This document shows positions 9,630-17,475 of a stretch of 46,554 nt of DNA, in pieces (position 1 is the stretch's first letter; each line of letters starts with the position of its first letter). Source of the stretch: DATEPR01 sp036502345 (lineage in GTDB: Bacteria > Actinomycetota > Actinomycetes > Mycobacteriales > Pseudonocardiaceae); assembly GCA_036502345.1 (NCBI GenBank), contig DASXYT010000261.1, positions 1-46,554 of the forward strand. Direction: 5' to 3'. The notes beneath the pieces were generated by a model, which had not been told where the DNA came from, did not search any database, and worked only from the letters and a program-made list of their open reading frames with translations. The position numbers and the translations under genes are program-made.

Positions 9630-10435
9630 GTGGCCTCCGCTGTCCTGCGCGGCCGCCGGGGTGCCTTGCGGCCGCTCTCGGCCATCGCCAGCAGATGATC
9701 GGTCTCGGGGCCCTTGACCAGCGGCGCTGCCTTCTCCGGCTCGGTGGGACCGGTGCCGAAGGACGGGCACTGGTCGGCCAGCATGCACACACCGCAGGCC
9801 GGCTTCTTGGCGTGGCAGACCCGTCGGCCGTGGTAGATCACCCGGTGCGACAGGTGGGTCCACTCCTTGCGCGGCACGAGCTCACCGATGATGTGCTCGA
9901 CCTTGACCGGGTCGTCCTCCTCGGTCCAGCCCCAGCGCCGGACCAGCCTGCCGAAGTGGGTGTCCACGGTGATGCCGGGCACGCCGAACGCGTCGCCGAG
10001 CACCACGTTCGCCGTCTTGCGGCCCACGCCGGGCAGCGTGACCAGGTCGGTCAGGTTGCCGGGGGCCTCGCCGTCGAAGCGCTCGACCAGCGCCGCGCCG
10101 AGACCGATCAGCGATGTGGCCTTGTTCCGGTAGAAGCCGGTCGGCCGGATCATCTCCTCCAGCTCGACCCGGTTCGCGCCCGCGTAGTCGGCAGCGGTGC
10201 GGTACCGGGCGAACAGCGCCGGAGTGACCTTGTTGACCCCGACGTCCGTGCTCTGGGCGGACAGCACGACGGCCACCAGCAGTTCCAGCGGCGTGGTGAA
10301 GTCGAGCTCACAGCGCGCGTCGGGGAACTCCTCGCCGAGCACCTTGTACATCCGCCGGGCTCTGCGGACCAGGGCGAGTCGGCTCTCCGACGCTGGCGCG
10401 GACGTGGTTGCAGTGGAACCTGGGCCGGGTGACAC
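9626..10435 (-). CDS. nth: endonuclease III (bifunctional DNA glycosylase/AP lyase)
   Basis: Base-excision repair enzyme that removes oxidised pyrimidines and nicks AP sites. The 269-residue sequence has the helix-hairpin-helix LPGVGRKTANVV with the catalytic Lys, the catalytic Asp in TVDTHFGR, and a C-terminal [4Fe-4S] cluster motif with spacing C-X6-C-X2-C-X5-C (CHAKKPACGVCMLADQC). About 40 extra residues follow the cluster. The GTG at 10435 is supported by TACGCT exactly six bases upstream, as for a leaderless mRNA. It is the first gene of the operon with the thioredoxin, Nudix and MarP genes. Confidence 0.97.
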   Translation of the reverse strand: MSPGPGSTATTSAPASESRLALVRRARRMYKVLGEEFPDARCELDFTTPLELLVAVVLSAQSTDVGVNKVTPALFARYRTAADYAGANRVELEEMIRPTGFYRNKATSLIGLGAALVERFDGEAPGNLTDLVTLPGVGRKTANVVLGDAFGVPGITVDTHFGRLVRRWGWTEEDDPVKVEHIIGELVPRKEWTHLSHRVIYHGRRVCHAKKPACGVCMLADQCPSFGTGPTEPEKAAPLVKGPETDHLLAMAESGRKAPRRPRRTAEAT

Positions 10436-10441
10436 GCGTCC

Positions 10442-10447
10442 AGCGTA
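10442..10447 (-). promoter_or_regulatory. -10 element of the nth-tlpA-nudix-marP operon
   Basis: On the minus strand this reads TACGCT, followed by six bases and the nth GTG. The position predicts transcription starting at or next to the start codon. Confidence 0.6.
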
Positions 10448-10548
10448 CGGGCGTGGCGCATCACACGACGGTGTGGTCGATGGGATGGTGCGTGAGCGGG
10501 TACCCCGGACGAGCCTCTTCCGACGACGTACGCCAGAATCGAGTCACC

Positions 10549-10806
10549 ATGACTTACTGGTTCGTGTTGATCATCCCGCTGGTGATCATGCTGTTCGCGT
10601 TGTTCATGGAGCGGGTGGAAGCGCGCCTGAAGAACCTGACGATCCGGGAGAACGAGGTCGAGGAATTCCTCGAGCAGGCCCAACCGGACGAGGTCGAGGC
10701 GCTGTACGGCCATGGGATCGGCCGTGCGTTGGAGCTGTTCCGCCTGCGCAGGCTCGGCGGCCGGCAACCGAAGCCGAAGGCCCGCAGGCAACGCACCAGG
10801 GTCTGA
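10549..10806 (+). CDS. small membrane protein (Rv3675-like)
   Basis: An 85-residue protein with one N-terminal transmembrane helix (about 3-22, YWFVLIIPLVIMLFALFM), then a charged cytoplasmic helix rich in Glu and a basic tail (KPKARRQRTRV). Function unknown. It occupies the place of Rv3675 between nth and crp. The ATG at 10549 begins directly at the hydrophobic helix. CAGAAT at 10534-10539, nine bases upstream, may be the -10 element. It is divergent from nth across 113 bases. Confidence 0.75.
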   Translation: MTYWFVLIIPLVIMLFALFMERVEARLKNLTIRENEVEEFLEQAQPDEVEALYGHGIGRALELFRLRRLGGRQPKPKARRQRTRV

Positions 10807-10876
10807 TCCACTACCCCCGACCGAGCGCTTCCGGCGTTTCGGACGCCGCACGTGCGTACTCAGGTGTAACACGATC

Positions 10877-10882
10877 TAAACT
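10877..10882 (+). promoter_or_regulatory. candidate -10 element of crp
   Basis: TAAACT lies about 88 bases before the crp start, in a locally A/T-rich stretch. Upstream are a 6-bp hairpin (10832-10848) and the perfect palindrome CGCACGTGCG (10847-10856). The crp transcript would therefore have a leader, unlike many neighbours. Confidence 0.35.
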
Positions 10883-10969
10883 GCACGGCAGTGATCGGCG
10901 GCAGGGCACCCCTGAGTCCCGCGCATGGCGGAGGTGTCCTGCCCGCCGCATGTAGACAGGAGGGACGAC

Positions 10970-11644
10970 GTGGACGAGACCCTGGCGCGAGCCGGCATTT
11001 TCCAGGGAGTTGAGCCCGCGGCAGCGGAGGCACTCGCCCAGTCGCTGGAACCGGTCGAATTCCCGCGCGGCCACGTGATCTTCGCCGAGGGAGAACCGGG
11101 CGACCGGCTCTACATCATCCAGTCCGGCAAGGTGAAGCTGGGCCGCAAGTCACCGGACGGCAGGGAGAACCTGCTGGCCATCATGGGACCCGCCGACATG
11201 TTCGGTGAACTGTCCATCTTCGACCCCGGCCCACGCACGTCCAGTGCCACCACGGTCACCGAGGTCCGTGCGCTGGCGATGGACCGCGGTGCGCTGCGGG
11301 AGTGGATCAGCAAGCGCCCCGAGATCGCGGAGCAGTTGCTGCGGGTGCTGGCCAGGCGACTGCGTCGGACGAACAACATGCTCGCCGAACTGATCTTCAC
11401 CGACGTGCCCGGCCGGGTGGCCAGGGCACTGCTGCAGTTCGCCCAGCGGTTCGGCAGTCAGGAAGCCGGCCTGCTGCGGGTCACCCACGACCTGACCCAG
11501 GAGGAGATCGCCCAGTTCGTGGGTGCCTCCCGGGAGACCGTGAACAAGGCGCTGGCCGACTTCGCGCACCGCGGCTGGCTCCGCCTGGAGGGCAAGAGCG
11601 TCCTCATCCTGGACCCGGAACGTCTGGCCAGAAGGGCTCGCTGA
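10970..11644 (+). CDS. crp: cAMP receptor protein (Crp/Fnr family regulator)
   Basis: Global cAMP-responsive transcription factor of 224 residues, nearly identical in layout to M. tuberculosis Crp (Rv3676). The cyclic-nucleotide pocket contains GELSIFDPGPRTSSAT, including the phosphate-binding Arg-Thr/Ser residues. The dimerisation helix ends RRLRRTNNMLAEL, and the C-terminal winged helix carries the recognition segment GASRETVNKALADFAHRGW. The open frame extends to 10925, but AGGAGGG at 10958-10964, six bases before GTG 10970, fixes the start and gives DETLARAGIFQGVEP as in mycobacteria. A 20-bp terminator follows directly. Confidence 0.97.
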   Translation: MDETLARAGIFQGVEPAAAEALAQSLEPVEFPRGHVIFAEGEPGDRLYIIQSGKVKLGRKSPDGRENLLAIMGPADMFGELSIFDPGPRTSSATTVTEVRALAMDRGALREWISKRPEIAEQLLRVLARRLRRTNNMLAELIFTDVPGRVARALLQFAQRFGSQEAGLLRVTHDLTQEEIAQFVGASRETVNKALADFAHRGWLRLEGKSVLILDPERLARRAR

Positions 11645-11647
11645 CCA

Positions 11648-11693
11648 CACGACAGCGGCACCGACGCCCGGGTGCGTCGGTGCCGCTGTCGTG
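11648..11693. terminator. bidirectional terminator hairpin after crp
   Basis: Perfect 20-bp inverted repeat (11648-11667 and 11674-11693) with a 6-base loop between the convergent ends of crp and the sigma-factor partner gene. It probably serves both strands. Confidence 0.9.
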
Positions 11694-11698
11694 GGTCG

Positions 11699-12841
11699 CT
11701 ACCGACCCAGCCAGGGGAACTGGCTGGCCGGCTGGAACGTCATGCCGTCGGCGATCCGCACCAACTCTGCCTCCGGTTTGCCCTGGACCACGAGCGAGTT
11801 GCCGTCGGCCGTCAGTTCGATATCGCCCTCGCCCGTGCTGATGTGCTCGTAGAAGGCCCCCGCACCGCGCGCCGTGGCGTTGACCGGCATCTGATCGCCG
11901 CGGTAGGCGGGCCCCCAGGACATGGTGAACGTCGATCCCGACTCCGGCGTGTTGAAATCCGCGACGGCCTCCCAGTTCCGCGGTGAGGTACCGAGGACGT
12001 TCAAGTCGGCGAACGTCGCTCCGTCCGGCATGGCGGGAACCTGGAAGGGCAGCGTGACAGCTTCCTGGCTGGGCGCCACCGAACGCGCGACCGCGAGCAG
12101 GGTGTCGACCCGATCACTGGTCGCGCCGCCCATGTGCAGGGTCAACACCACACCCGGTGCGGGCGACCAGGCGACCGTGTCCAGGGTCCCGGTCAACCGG
12201 TGGTTGAGGTTCACGGTTGTCTGGAGCACCCGCCGAGTGCCGGCGACGCCGTTGATGTCGACCGGGTGGTCCGGCCCGACCTGCTTCGTCGTGGCGAAGC
12301 CCGGCTGGGCCGGGGTCGGGTCTCCGACGATGCCGATCTCACCGTCGGCCCCGAAGTACTCCGGCTCCAGGTCCGGGGCCGTCCCGACGGAGAGCCACAT
12401 GTCCTGGGCGACCTGCGACCCGTGACCGGGCTTCTCCCAGGACAGGATCGTCATCGGCGAGTGCTTCGGCTTGTTGATGCCACCCTGGGTCACCTGGCGC
12501 GACAGGCCGACCCACCCCGCCGGCAACTTCGTCGGCAGGTAGCACACCGGGAACGACAGTGCCGAACCAGCAACAGGCGCCGGGAGTGCCTGCTGAGCAC
12601 ACCCGGCAGGCACCGACGCCGCCGTCCGCACCTGCCGATCCCCGGCAAGGTGACTGACCGCCACCGGGATCCCGGCAGCGACGACCACGACGGCCGCCGC
12701 CGCCGGAATCATCACCCCCAGCCTGCGGCCGACGCCACGACGAGGACCGACCTCGCCCAGCAGGTCGGACGGCTCCAGATCCGAAGGCGCACGATCGGCC
12801 TCGGCGAGCAGAGCGGCACGGATCAGTTCATCAGACTGCAT
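11699..12841 (-). CDS. single-pass membrane protein paired with ECF sigma factor (putative anti-sigma)
   Basis: A 380-residue protein. A short cytoplasmic N-terminus (MQSDELIRAALLAEADRAP) is followed by one transmembrane helix (about 46-68) and a large extracytoplasmic domain of about 310 residues with a few cysteines. The gene follows the ECF sigma gene with an 11-base overlap (12831-12841), the usual arrangement for a sigma factor and its membrane anti-sigma. No zinc-binding HX3CX2C anti-sigma motif is visible in the short cytoplasmic part, so the regulatory role is inferred from position only. The ATG at 12841 was preferred over the longer frame to 12925, which only copies the sigma gene in another frame. 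Confidence 0.75.
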   Translation of the reverse strand: MQSDELIRAALLAEADRAPSDLEPSDLLGEVGPRRGVGRRLGVMIPAAAAVVVVAAGIPVAVSHLAGDRQVRTAASVPAGCAQQALPAPVAGSALSFPVCYLPTKLPAGWVGLSRQVTQGGINKPKHSPMTILSWEKPGHGSQVAQDMWLSVGTAPDLEPEYFGADGEIGIVGDPTPAQPGFATTKQVGPDHPVDINGVAGTRRVLQTTVNLNHRLTGTLDTVAWSPAPGVVLTLHMGGATSDRVDTLLAVARSVAPSQEAVTLPFQVPAMPDGATFADLNVLGTSPRNWEAVADFNTPESGSTFTMSWGPAYRGDQMPVNATARGAGAFYEHISTGEGDIELTADGNSLVVQGKPEAELVRIADGMTFQPASQFPWLGR

Positions 12842-13376
12842 GGTCGACCCCCAGGTCGGAAGACGGGCGCAGAGCAACGACACGAGCTTCACCGGCGTCC
12901 TGGGCACGCAACGCGGCCAACGCATGCGACACGTGGCTACGCACCGTCGCGGCAGAACACCCCAGGACCCCGGCGATCTCCGAATCGGAAAGATTCTCGT
13001 AGTACCGCAGGACGATCACGGCCCGCTGCCGCCGGGACAGCCGGGCGATCCGCACCCGCATGGCATCCCGCTCGGCGAGCAGGGCGGCATGATCATCCAG
13101 ACCTGCGCCACCAAGCTGCACCAACAACGGATGCGAAACGGCAAGATCCCGATTGGCCCGACGCCGCCGCCAGGACAGGTACTCGTTGAAGATCATCTTT
13201 CGCACGTAGGCGAGCGGACTGTCCATCACGCCGATCCGCTCCCAGTCCCGCTGGGCCCGGATCAGCACCTCCTGCACCACGTCCTGAGCCAGATGCGGAT
13301 CACAGGTCAGCGCGGTGGCGGAACGTAAGAGCGCGGACAGCCGCTGCGCGGCGAACTCCGAAAACGTCGGTGGCAT
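12831..13376 (-). CDS. ECF RNA polymerase sigma factor, SigE family
   Basis: An alternative sigma factor of 181 residues. Region 2 includes DPHLAQDVVQEVLIRAQRDW and the -10-recognition part SPLAYVRKMIFNEYLSWRRR. Region 4 is a helix-turn-helix, LSDSEIAGVLGCSAATVRSH, preceded by LSRRQRAVIVLRYYENL. This is the pattern of the actinobacterial 'SigE family', which is distinct from mycobacterial SigE. The ATG at 13376 has a G-rich Shine-Dalgarno (GGGGGG) four to nine bases upstream, so the longer frame to 13559 is rejected. The pair with the membrane gene sits between crp and the clamp paralogue, where the mycobacterial order has no such genes. Confidence 0.9.
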   Translation of the reverse strand: MPPTFSEFAAQRLSALLRSATALTCDPHLAQDVVQEVLIRAQRDWERIGVMDSPLAYVRKMIFNEYLSWRRRRANRDLAVSHPLLVQLGGAGLDDHAALLAERDAMRVRIARLSRRQRAVIVLRYYENLSDSEIAGVLGCSAATVRSHVSHALAALRAQDAGEARVVALRPSSDLGVDHAV

Positions 13377-13474
13377 GAGCCCCCCATCAGTAGCGGACAC
13401 CCACCAAACGCCACGACCCGCCCCAGCTGTGGAGCCCAGGCGCAGAATCCCGGCCAACCGGGGGCGACACGAGA

Positions 13475-13516
13475 CAAGGACCGGGCGCCACCCCCGACGT
13501 GGCGCACCGGTCCTTG
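13475..13516. other. long hairpin in a divergent intergenic region
   Basis: The arms 13475-13491 and 13499-13516 pair over 17 bp with one bulged A, and the loop is about 7 bases. It looks like the bidirectional terminators elsewhere in this window, yet no annotated gene ends here. On the plus strand the sequence after the stem (ctgttt) is mildly T-rich. It may end an unannotated transcript or act as an RNA element. Confidence 0.6.
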
Positions 13517-13783
13517 CTGTTTCGCGCGGCTCAAAACCCCGATGAGACCGCGCCCCCACCCCTCCGGCTGAAGGCCCCGACCCAGATGCCGGAGGGAGTT
13601 TCGTGGATGTGCTGGGAACACGATGACATGCCGGGGCATGGTTGGCTCAAGGCTTTTCACCCAGACGCGTACGAAGTACCGGCGGCGCCGCCGATTTTCA
13701 CCGCTCGATAGCCGTCTTGTTACCCAACCGAGACGCGCAGCGTCCGATGTGGTCTGTGCGGGTCGACTGTCGGGTACCGCAGC

Positions 13784-13789
13784 TACCGT
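13784..13789 (+). promoter_or_regulatory. -10 element of the DnaN-like gene
   Basis: TACCGT followed by six bases and the ATG at 13796, with no Shine-Dalgarno sequence between them. This fits a leaderless transcript. Confidence 0.55.
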
Positions 13790-13795
13790 CGCCGC

Positions 13796-14890
13796 ATGGA
13801 TCTCACCGCCGCCACCTCGGATCTGGCCGGTGCCGTCGCTGACGTCGCGCGGCTGCTGCCGGCTCGCACGTTCGACCCACTGCTGTCCGGCGTGCTGCTG
13901 ACCGCCGACCAGGACGGCGTGGTGCTGGCCGGCACCGACCGGGAGCGGACGGTCCGGCTGCGCAGGCCCGCTCTCGTGCACACCGACGGCAGCGTGCTGG
14001 TGCCCGGCAGGCCGCTGGCCGAGACGCTGCGCGCGCTGGACGTGCCCGAGGTGCGGCTGACCGTCGAGGGCTCCCGGCTGGCCGTGCACACCCCTCGGGC
14101 CAGGTTCGCGTTGCCGGTGCTGGACGCCGACCTGTACCCCGGCGTGCCCGCGGCACCGGCGCTGGCCGGGCGGGCCGCGGGTCGTCCGCTGCTGCGCGCG
14201 CTGGCCGCCGTGGCCGGTGCCGCGTCGAAGGACGACGCGTTGCCGCTGTTCAGCGGCGTGCGGGTGCGGTCGATCGGCGATTCGCTGCGGCTGGTCGCCA
14301 CCGACAGGTACCGGCTGGCGGTGGCCGAACTGCCGTGGCAGGCGGTGACCGACCTGGACGTGCTGATCCCCGGCACGCTCGCCACCGAGATCGCCAGGCA
14401 GGCCGCCGGCACGACCGAACTGGCCCTGCACGCCGGCCCGGACCGGGCGGTGGTGCTCTGGCCGGACGCCGAACTGGGCACCGCCCTGCTGGCCACGCCG
14501 TTCCCGGACGAGCACCGGCACCTCGGCACCACCGGCGATGCCCGGCTGACGCTGACCGCCGACGCGCTGCTGGCCGCCGTGCGCCGGGTCGGGCTGTACG
14601 CGGACGGCAGGGGTGCGGTCGCGCTGAACCTCGGCGACGGCGAGGTGCGGGTGCGGGCCGGTGGCGCCGATCTCGGTGAGGCCGACGAGTCGGTGAAGGC
14701 GACCGTGACCGGCAGGCTGACCCAGCACTACCGGGTGCGCTACCTGGTCGACGCGCTGCGCGTGTTCGGCGACCGGGCCGTCCACCTGGACATCAAGGCA
14801 GGCCTGAAGTCCACGGTGCTGACGGCCGCCGAGCCGGACGACGACGGTCTCGCACTGTCCTATGTGGTCATGCCGATCCTGCCGAACTAA
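13796..14890 (+). CDS. DNA polymerase III beta subunit (sliding clamp) paralogue
   Basis: A 364-residue protein with the three-fold clamp architecture of DnaN: an N-terminal domain (about 1-115), a middle domain starting near 122, including FSGVRVRSIGDSLRLVATDRYRLA, and a C-terminal domain from about 240 ending SYVVMPILPN, like the conserved YLLMPVRL tail. True replication clamps are about 375-395 residues and sit next to dnaA and recF. Here the neighbours are crp and an MBL hydrolase, so this is probably a second, diverged clamp. It may support a specialised polymerase, or it may regulate the main clamp. Its stop overlaps the convergent MBL stop by three bases (CTAA, 14887-14890). Confidence 0.88.
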   Translation: MDLTAATSDLAGAVADVARLLPARTFDPLLSGVLLTADQDGVVLAGTDRERTVRLRRPALVHTDGSVLVPGRPLAETLRALDVPEVRLTVEGSRLAVHTPRARFALPVLDADLYPGVPAAPALAGRAAGRPLLRALAAVAGAASKDDALPLFSGVRVRSIGDSLRLVATDRYRLAVAELPWQAVTDLDVLIPGTLATEIARQAAGTTELALHAGPDRAVVLWPDAELGTALLATPFPDEHRHLGTTGDARLTLTADALLAAVRRVGLYADGRGAVALNLGDGEVRVRAGGADLGEADESVKATVTGRLTQHYRVRYLVDALRVFGDRAVHLDIKAGLKSTVLTAAEPDDDGLALSYVVMPILPN

Positions 14891-15672
14891 CGCAGATATT
14901 CCAGTTGGGCGAGGACGGACAGTTCGGCGGCAGGCCACAGCACCTGGTCCACGTCCACGTAGACCACTTCCACCACCTGCCGTGCCGTGGCGTCCGGGCC
15001 GAGCTTGTCCAGTGCCGTCCTGACCTGGTCCAGTCGCTGTTCGCGGTGCGCGAGGTAGGCCCTGGCGATGTCGCCCGCGTCGGGCAGTTCCGGGCCGTGG
15101 CCGGGCAGCACGACGGTGCCCGGTGCGAGTTCGGCCAGGCCGTGCAGTGAGTCGAGATAGTCGGCGAGTCGACCGTCCGGGTGGGCGACCACGGTGGTGC
15201 CCCTGCCCAGGACGGTGTCCCCGGTGAGCACGGCGGTGCCGTCGTCGGCCTCGATCAGGAAGCTCAGCGAGTCGGCGGTGTGGCCGGGTGTGGCGAGCAC
15301 CTGGATGTCCAGGCCGGCGGCCCGCACCACGTCTCCCCCGGCCAGGCCCTCCGAGCCGAGCCGCAGGGCCGGGTCCAGTGCGCGCACCGACACACCACCT
15401 GCCCACTCGGCGAACCTGCGGGCGCCCTCGGAGTGGTCGAGGTGCCCATGGGTGAGCAGCACCTCGGTCACCGGGCCGCACTCCAGCACCCGCCGCAGGT
15501 GGGTCTCGTCGTCCGGCCCCGGGTCGACCACGACACAGCCGGTGGCGTCCGGCGCGCGCAGCACCCACGTGTTGGTGCCCTCCAGCGTCATCACCGACGG
15601 GTTCTCGGCCAGCAGGACAGATGCCGTCGTGGTGACCGGCCGGAGCACGCCGTACGCGGGATGGCCGGTCAC
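14887..15672 (-). CDS. MBL-fold metallo-hydrolase (Rv3677c-like)
   Basis: Metallo-beta-lactamase-fold hydrolase of the LACTB2 type, 261 residues. The dinuclear metal site is visible as THGHLDH, a downstream GHT histidine in ATPGHTADS, the metal-bridging Asp in LTGDTVLG and the final histidine in LPGHGPEL. Relatives act as endoribonucleases or thioester hydrolases, and the substrate here cannot be assigned. A C-terminal winged-helix-like segment is present. The GTG start overlaps the upstream Nudix stop as GTGA (15669-15672). It is the same neighbour of crp as in mycobacteria, although the clamp paralogue now lies between them. Confidence 0.9.
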   Translation of the reverse strand: MTGHPAYGVLRPVTTTASVLLAENPSVMTLEGTNTWVLRAPDATGCVVVDPGPDDETHLRRVLECGPVTEVLLTHGHLDHSEGARRFAEWAGGVSVRALDPALRLGSEGLAGGDVVRAAGLDIQVLATPGHTADSLSFLIEADDGTAVLTGDTVLGRGTTVVAHPDGRLADYLDSLHGLAELAPGTVVLPGHGPELPDAGDIARAYLAHREQRLDQVRTALDKLGPDATARQVVEVVYVDVDQVLWPAAELSVLAQLEYLR

Positions 15673-16544
15673 GAGGACGCCAGCCGGTCGTCCGGGCCGG
15701 CGTTCAGGTGGGCGTCGGCGGTCGCGTAGCGCGGGTCACCGGGCAGCACCACCCGCAGCACACCGCGCTCCCGCAGCACCTTCGGCATCACCTTCTCGAT
15801 CGACCTCGTCGCCGCCATCGCGGCGGCCACGGTGCCCAGTTCGGCCATGTCGGCCAGCGTCACCCAGGTCGGCGGCAGCAGGCCGCAGCGGCCCGCTCGC
15901 CAGTCCTCGATGGCGTCGGCGGGCCGCTGCCATGCCGCGTGGTCCGCCTCGGTGGTGAAGCCGTCGGCGCGCTGGCCGGTCGGCAGTTCGGCGAGGAAGA
16001 ACCGGGTGTCGTAGCGGCGCGGCTCCTCCTCCGGGGTGAGCCAGTTCGACCACGGCCGCAGCAGGTCGGCCCGCAGCACGAGACCGTTCGCGGTCAGGAA
16101 CTCGGCCAGCGACAGGTCCCGGTCCACCAGGGCCTGGCGGGCCTCGGCGAAGGCGGACGTGTCGGCGACCACCGTGGCCGGGTCGGGGCCGGCGAGCAGC
16201 ACGCCGGACTCCTCGAACGTCTCCCGGACAGCCGCGCAGACCAGTGCCACGGCCAGGCCGGGATCGCAGCCGAACCGCTCGGCCCACCAGTCCGGCGAAG
16301 GGCCGGTCCAGGCCACCGACGCGTCGGCGTCCCGCTGGTCGACACCACCGCCGGGGAACACCGTCATGCCGCCCGCGAACGCCATGGCGGTCACCCGGCG
16401 CAGCAGGAAGACCTCGATGCCATCGGCGCCGTCCCTGGTCAGGATCACCGTGGCCGCGTGCCGTGGCACGACGGGCGGCCGGTCGCTCGGGGCCAGCGGT
16501 GCCATTGCCTCGGGTAGGACCAGTTCCTTGGGCAGTTCGCGCAC
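15669..16544 (-). CDS. Nudix hydrolase
   Basis: A 291-residue Nudix-superfamily protein. It has AATVILTRDGADGIEVFLLRR, GGMTVFPGGGVD, a long insertion, and a Nudix-like AAVRETFEESGVLL helix, the pattern of NUDT19/CoA-diphosphatase-like proteins with an extended Nudix box. The substrate is unknown. The GTG at 16544 is chosen because TAGGCT lies exactly seven bases upstream on the minus strand. An ATG at 16586 in the same frame has an AGGGGAG ribosome site, but it would sit inside the CCATGG that holds the start of the divergent oxidoreductase. It is translationally coupled to the MBL gene by a 4-base overlap. Confidence 0.85.
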   Translation of the reverse strand: MRELPKELVLPEAMAPLAPSDRPPVVPRHAATVILTRDGADGIEVFLLRRVTAMAFAGGMTVFPGGGVDQRDADASVAWTGPSPDWWAERFGCDPGLAVALVCAAVRETFEESGVLLAGPDPATVVADTSAFAEARQALVDRDLSLAEFLTANGLVLRADLLRPWSNWLTPEEEPRRYDTRFFLAELPTGQRADGFTTEADHAAWQRPADAIEDWRAGRCGLLPPTWVTLADMAELGTVAAAMAATRSIEKVMPKVLRERGVLRVVLPGDPRYATADAHLNAGPDDRLASS

Positions 16545-16551
16545 GCTGGCG

Positions 16552-16557
16552 AGCCTA
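16552..16557 (-). promoter_or_regulatory. -10 element of the Nudix-MBL operon
   Basis: TAGGCT on the minus strand, seven bases before the GTG at 16544. It lies back to back with the -10 of the divergent oxidoreductase gene, 14 bases away. Confidence 0.55.
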
Positions 16558-16571
16558 CGTCGCGAACCGGG

Positions 16572-16577
16572 CAGGAT
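16572..16577 (+). promoter_or_regulatory. possible -10 element of the Gfo/Idh gene
   Basis: CAGGAT, seven bases before the ATG at 16585. The same hexamer and spacing precede the S9 peptidase gene at 28774. The AGGA inside it is also a possible weak ribosome binding site. Confidence 0.4.
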
Positions 16578-16584
16578 GAACGCC

Positions 16585-17475
16585 ATGGATCACACTCCCC
16601 TGCGCTTCGGCCTCGTCGGCGCCGGCCCGTGGGCGACCAATGTGCACGCACCCGCGATCGCTGCGCACCCGGACACCGAACTCGTCGCCGTCTGGGCACG
16701 CAGGCCCGAGGAGGCGCAGCGGCTGGCCACGGCGCACGGCGCCGCCGTGGCCGACGACGTGGACGCGTTGATCGCGGACGTGGACGCCGTGGCGTTCGCG
16801 GTGCCACCCGGTGTGCAGGCCGAACTCGCGGTGCGGGCCGCGGCGGCGGGCCGGCACCTGGTGCTGGAGAAGCCGATCGGCGCCACGGTGGCCGAGGCCG
16901 AACGGCTGGCCGACGCTGTCGGCACGGCGGGCGTGGCATCGCTGGTACTGCTCACGTTCCGGTACGCGCCCGAGGTCACCGAGTGGGTGACGACGGCCCA
17001 GACGGCAGGCGGTTGGGCAGCGGGCGCCGGTACCTGGATCGGCGACGCGCTGCTGTCCGGGCCCTACTCGAACTCGCCGTGGCGGCACGAGCGCGGCGGC
17101 CTCGTCGACGTCGGCCCGCACACGTTCGACCTGCTGGAAGCCGGGCTGGGGCCGATCACGGACGTGCTCGGAGCGACGCACGGCGAGCACGACGTGTGGC
17201 AGGTGCTGTTCGCCCACGAGAGCGGCGCCCGCAGCACGGCATCGCTGTCGCTGGCGGTGCCGGTCGAGCCGAACGTCGTCGACTTCACGCTGTACGGCCA
17301 GGCCGGCAGCCTGTCGCTGCAGCGGACGACGTCCACCGCCGACTGCTACGCGAACATGCTGAACGAACTGGTCGCCATGATCAGCACAGGCCGCGTCGAA
17401 CACCCACTGGATGTCCGACGCGGCCTGCACCTGCAACGTGTGATCGACAGGGTGGAGCGGCTGGCGCTGCGCTAG
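16585..17475 (+). CDS. Gfo/Idh/MocA-family oxidoreductase
   Basis: NAD(P)-dependent sugar or cyclitol dehydrogenase-like protein, 296 residues. The N-terminal Rossmann fold begins RFGLVGAGPWATNVHAPA, a variant of the glycine-rich motif. The family signature Glu-Lys-Pro is present in HLVLEKPIGATVAEAE (about residues 91-106). The C-terminal domain contains GGLVDVGPHTFDLLE with the usual catalytic histidine region. The substrate is unknown. The ATG at 16585 lies in a CCATGG and is preferred to upstream in-frame codons that overlap the Nudix gene. Its stop codon forms the left edge of the following terminator. Confidence 0.88.
   Translation: MDHTPLRFGLVGAGPWATNVHAPAIAAHPDTELVAVWARRPEEAQRLATAHGAAVADDVDALIADVDAVAFAVPPGVQAELAVRAAAAGRHLVLEKPIGATVAEAERLADAVGTAGVASLVLLTFRYAPEVTEWVTTAQTAGGWAAGAGTWIGDALLSGPYSNSPWRHERGGLVDVGPHTFDLLEAGLGPITDVLGATHGEHDVWQVLFAHESGARSTASLSLAVPVEPNVVDFTLYGQAGSLSLQRTTSTADCYANMLNELVAMISTGRVEHPLDVRRGLHLQRVIDRVERLALR

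Larger units (their letters stand above)
13377..13795. other. 419-base divergent intergenic region with hairpin
   Basis: Lies between the divergent sigma-factor and DnaN-like genes. It contains the sigma gene's ribosome binding site next to 13380, a long hairpin at 13475-13516, a short dyad CATGCC-GG-GGCATG near 13628-13641 and a likely -10 element for the clamp gene at 13784. A 70-codon frame (13499-13711) has no ribosome binding site or recognisable features and is not called. The rest holds nothing recognised. Confidence 0.6.

Noticed and set aside
13499..13711. 70-codon plus-strand gene in the sigma/clamp gap
   Set aside because: No ribosome site, no leaderless promoter, unremarkable composition and no recognisable features.
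13307..15568. 753-codon minus-strand frame across the clamp and MBL genes
   Set aside because: Low-complexity Arg/Gly/Gln-rich translation antisense to a clear DnaN-like gene.
16545..16586. ATG 16586 as the start of the Nudix gene
   Set aside because: It has a fair AGGGGAG site, but it shares CCATGG with the divergent oxidoreductase start. GTG 16544 has the window's typical -10 at seven bases and matches where similarity should begin. It remains possible.
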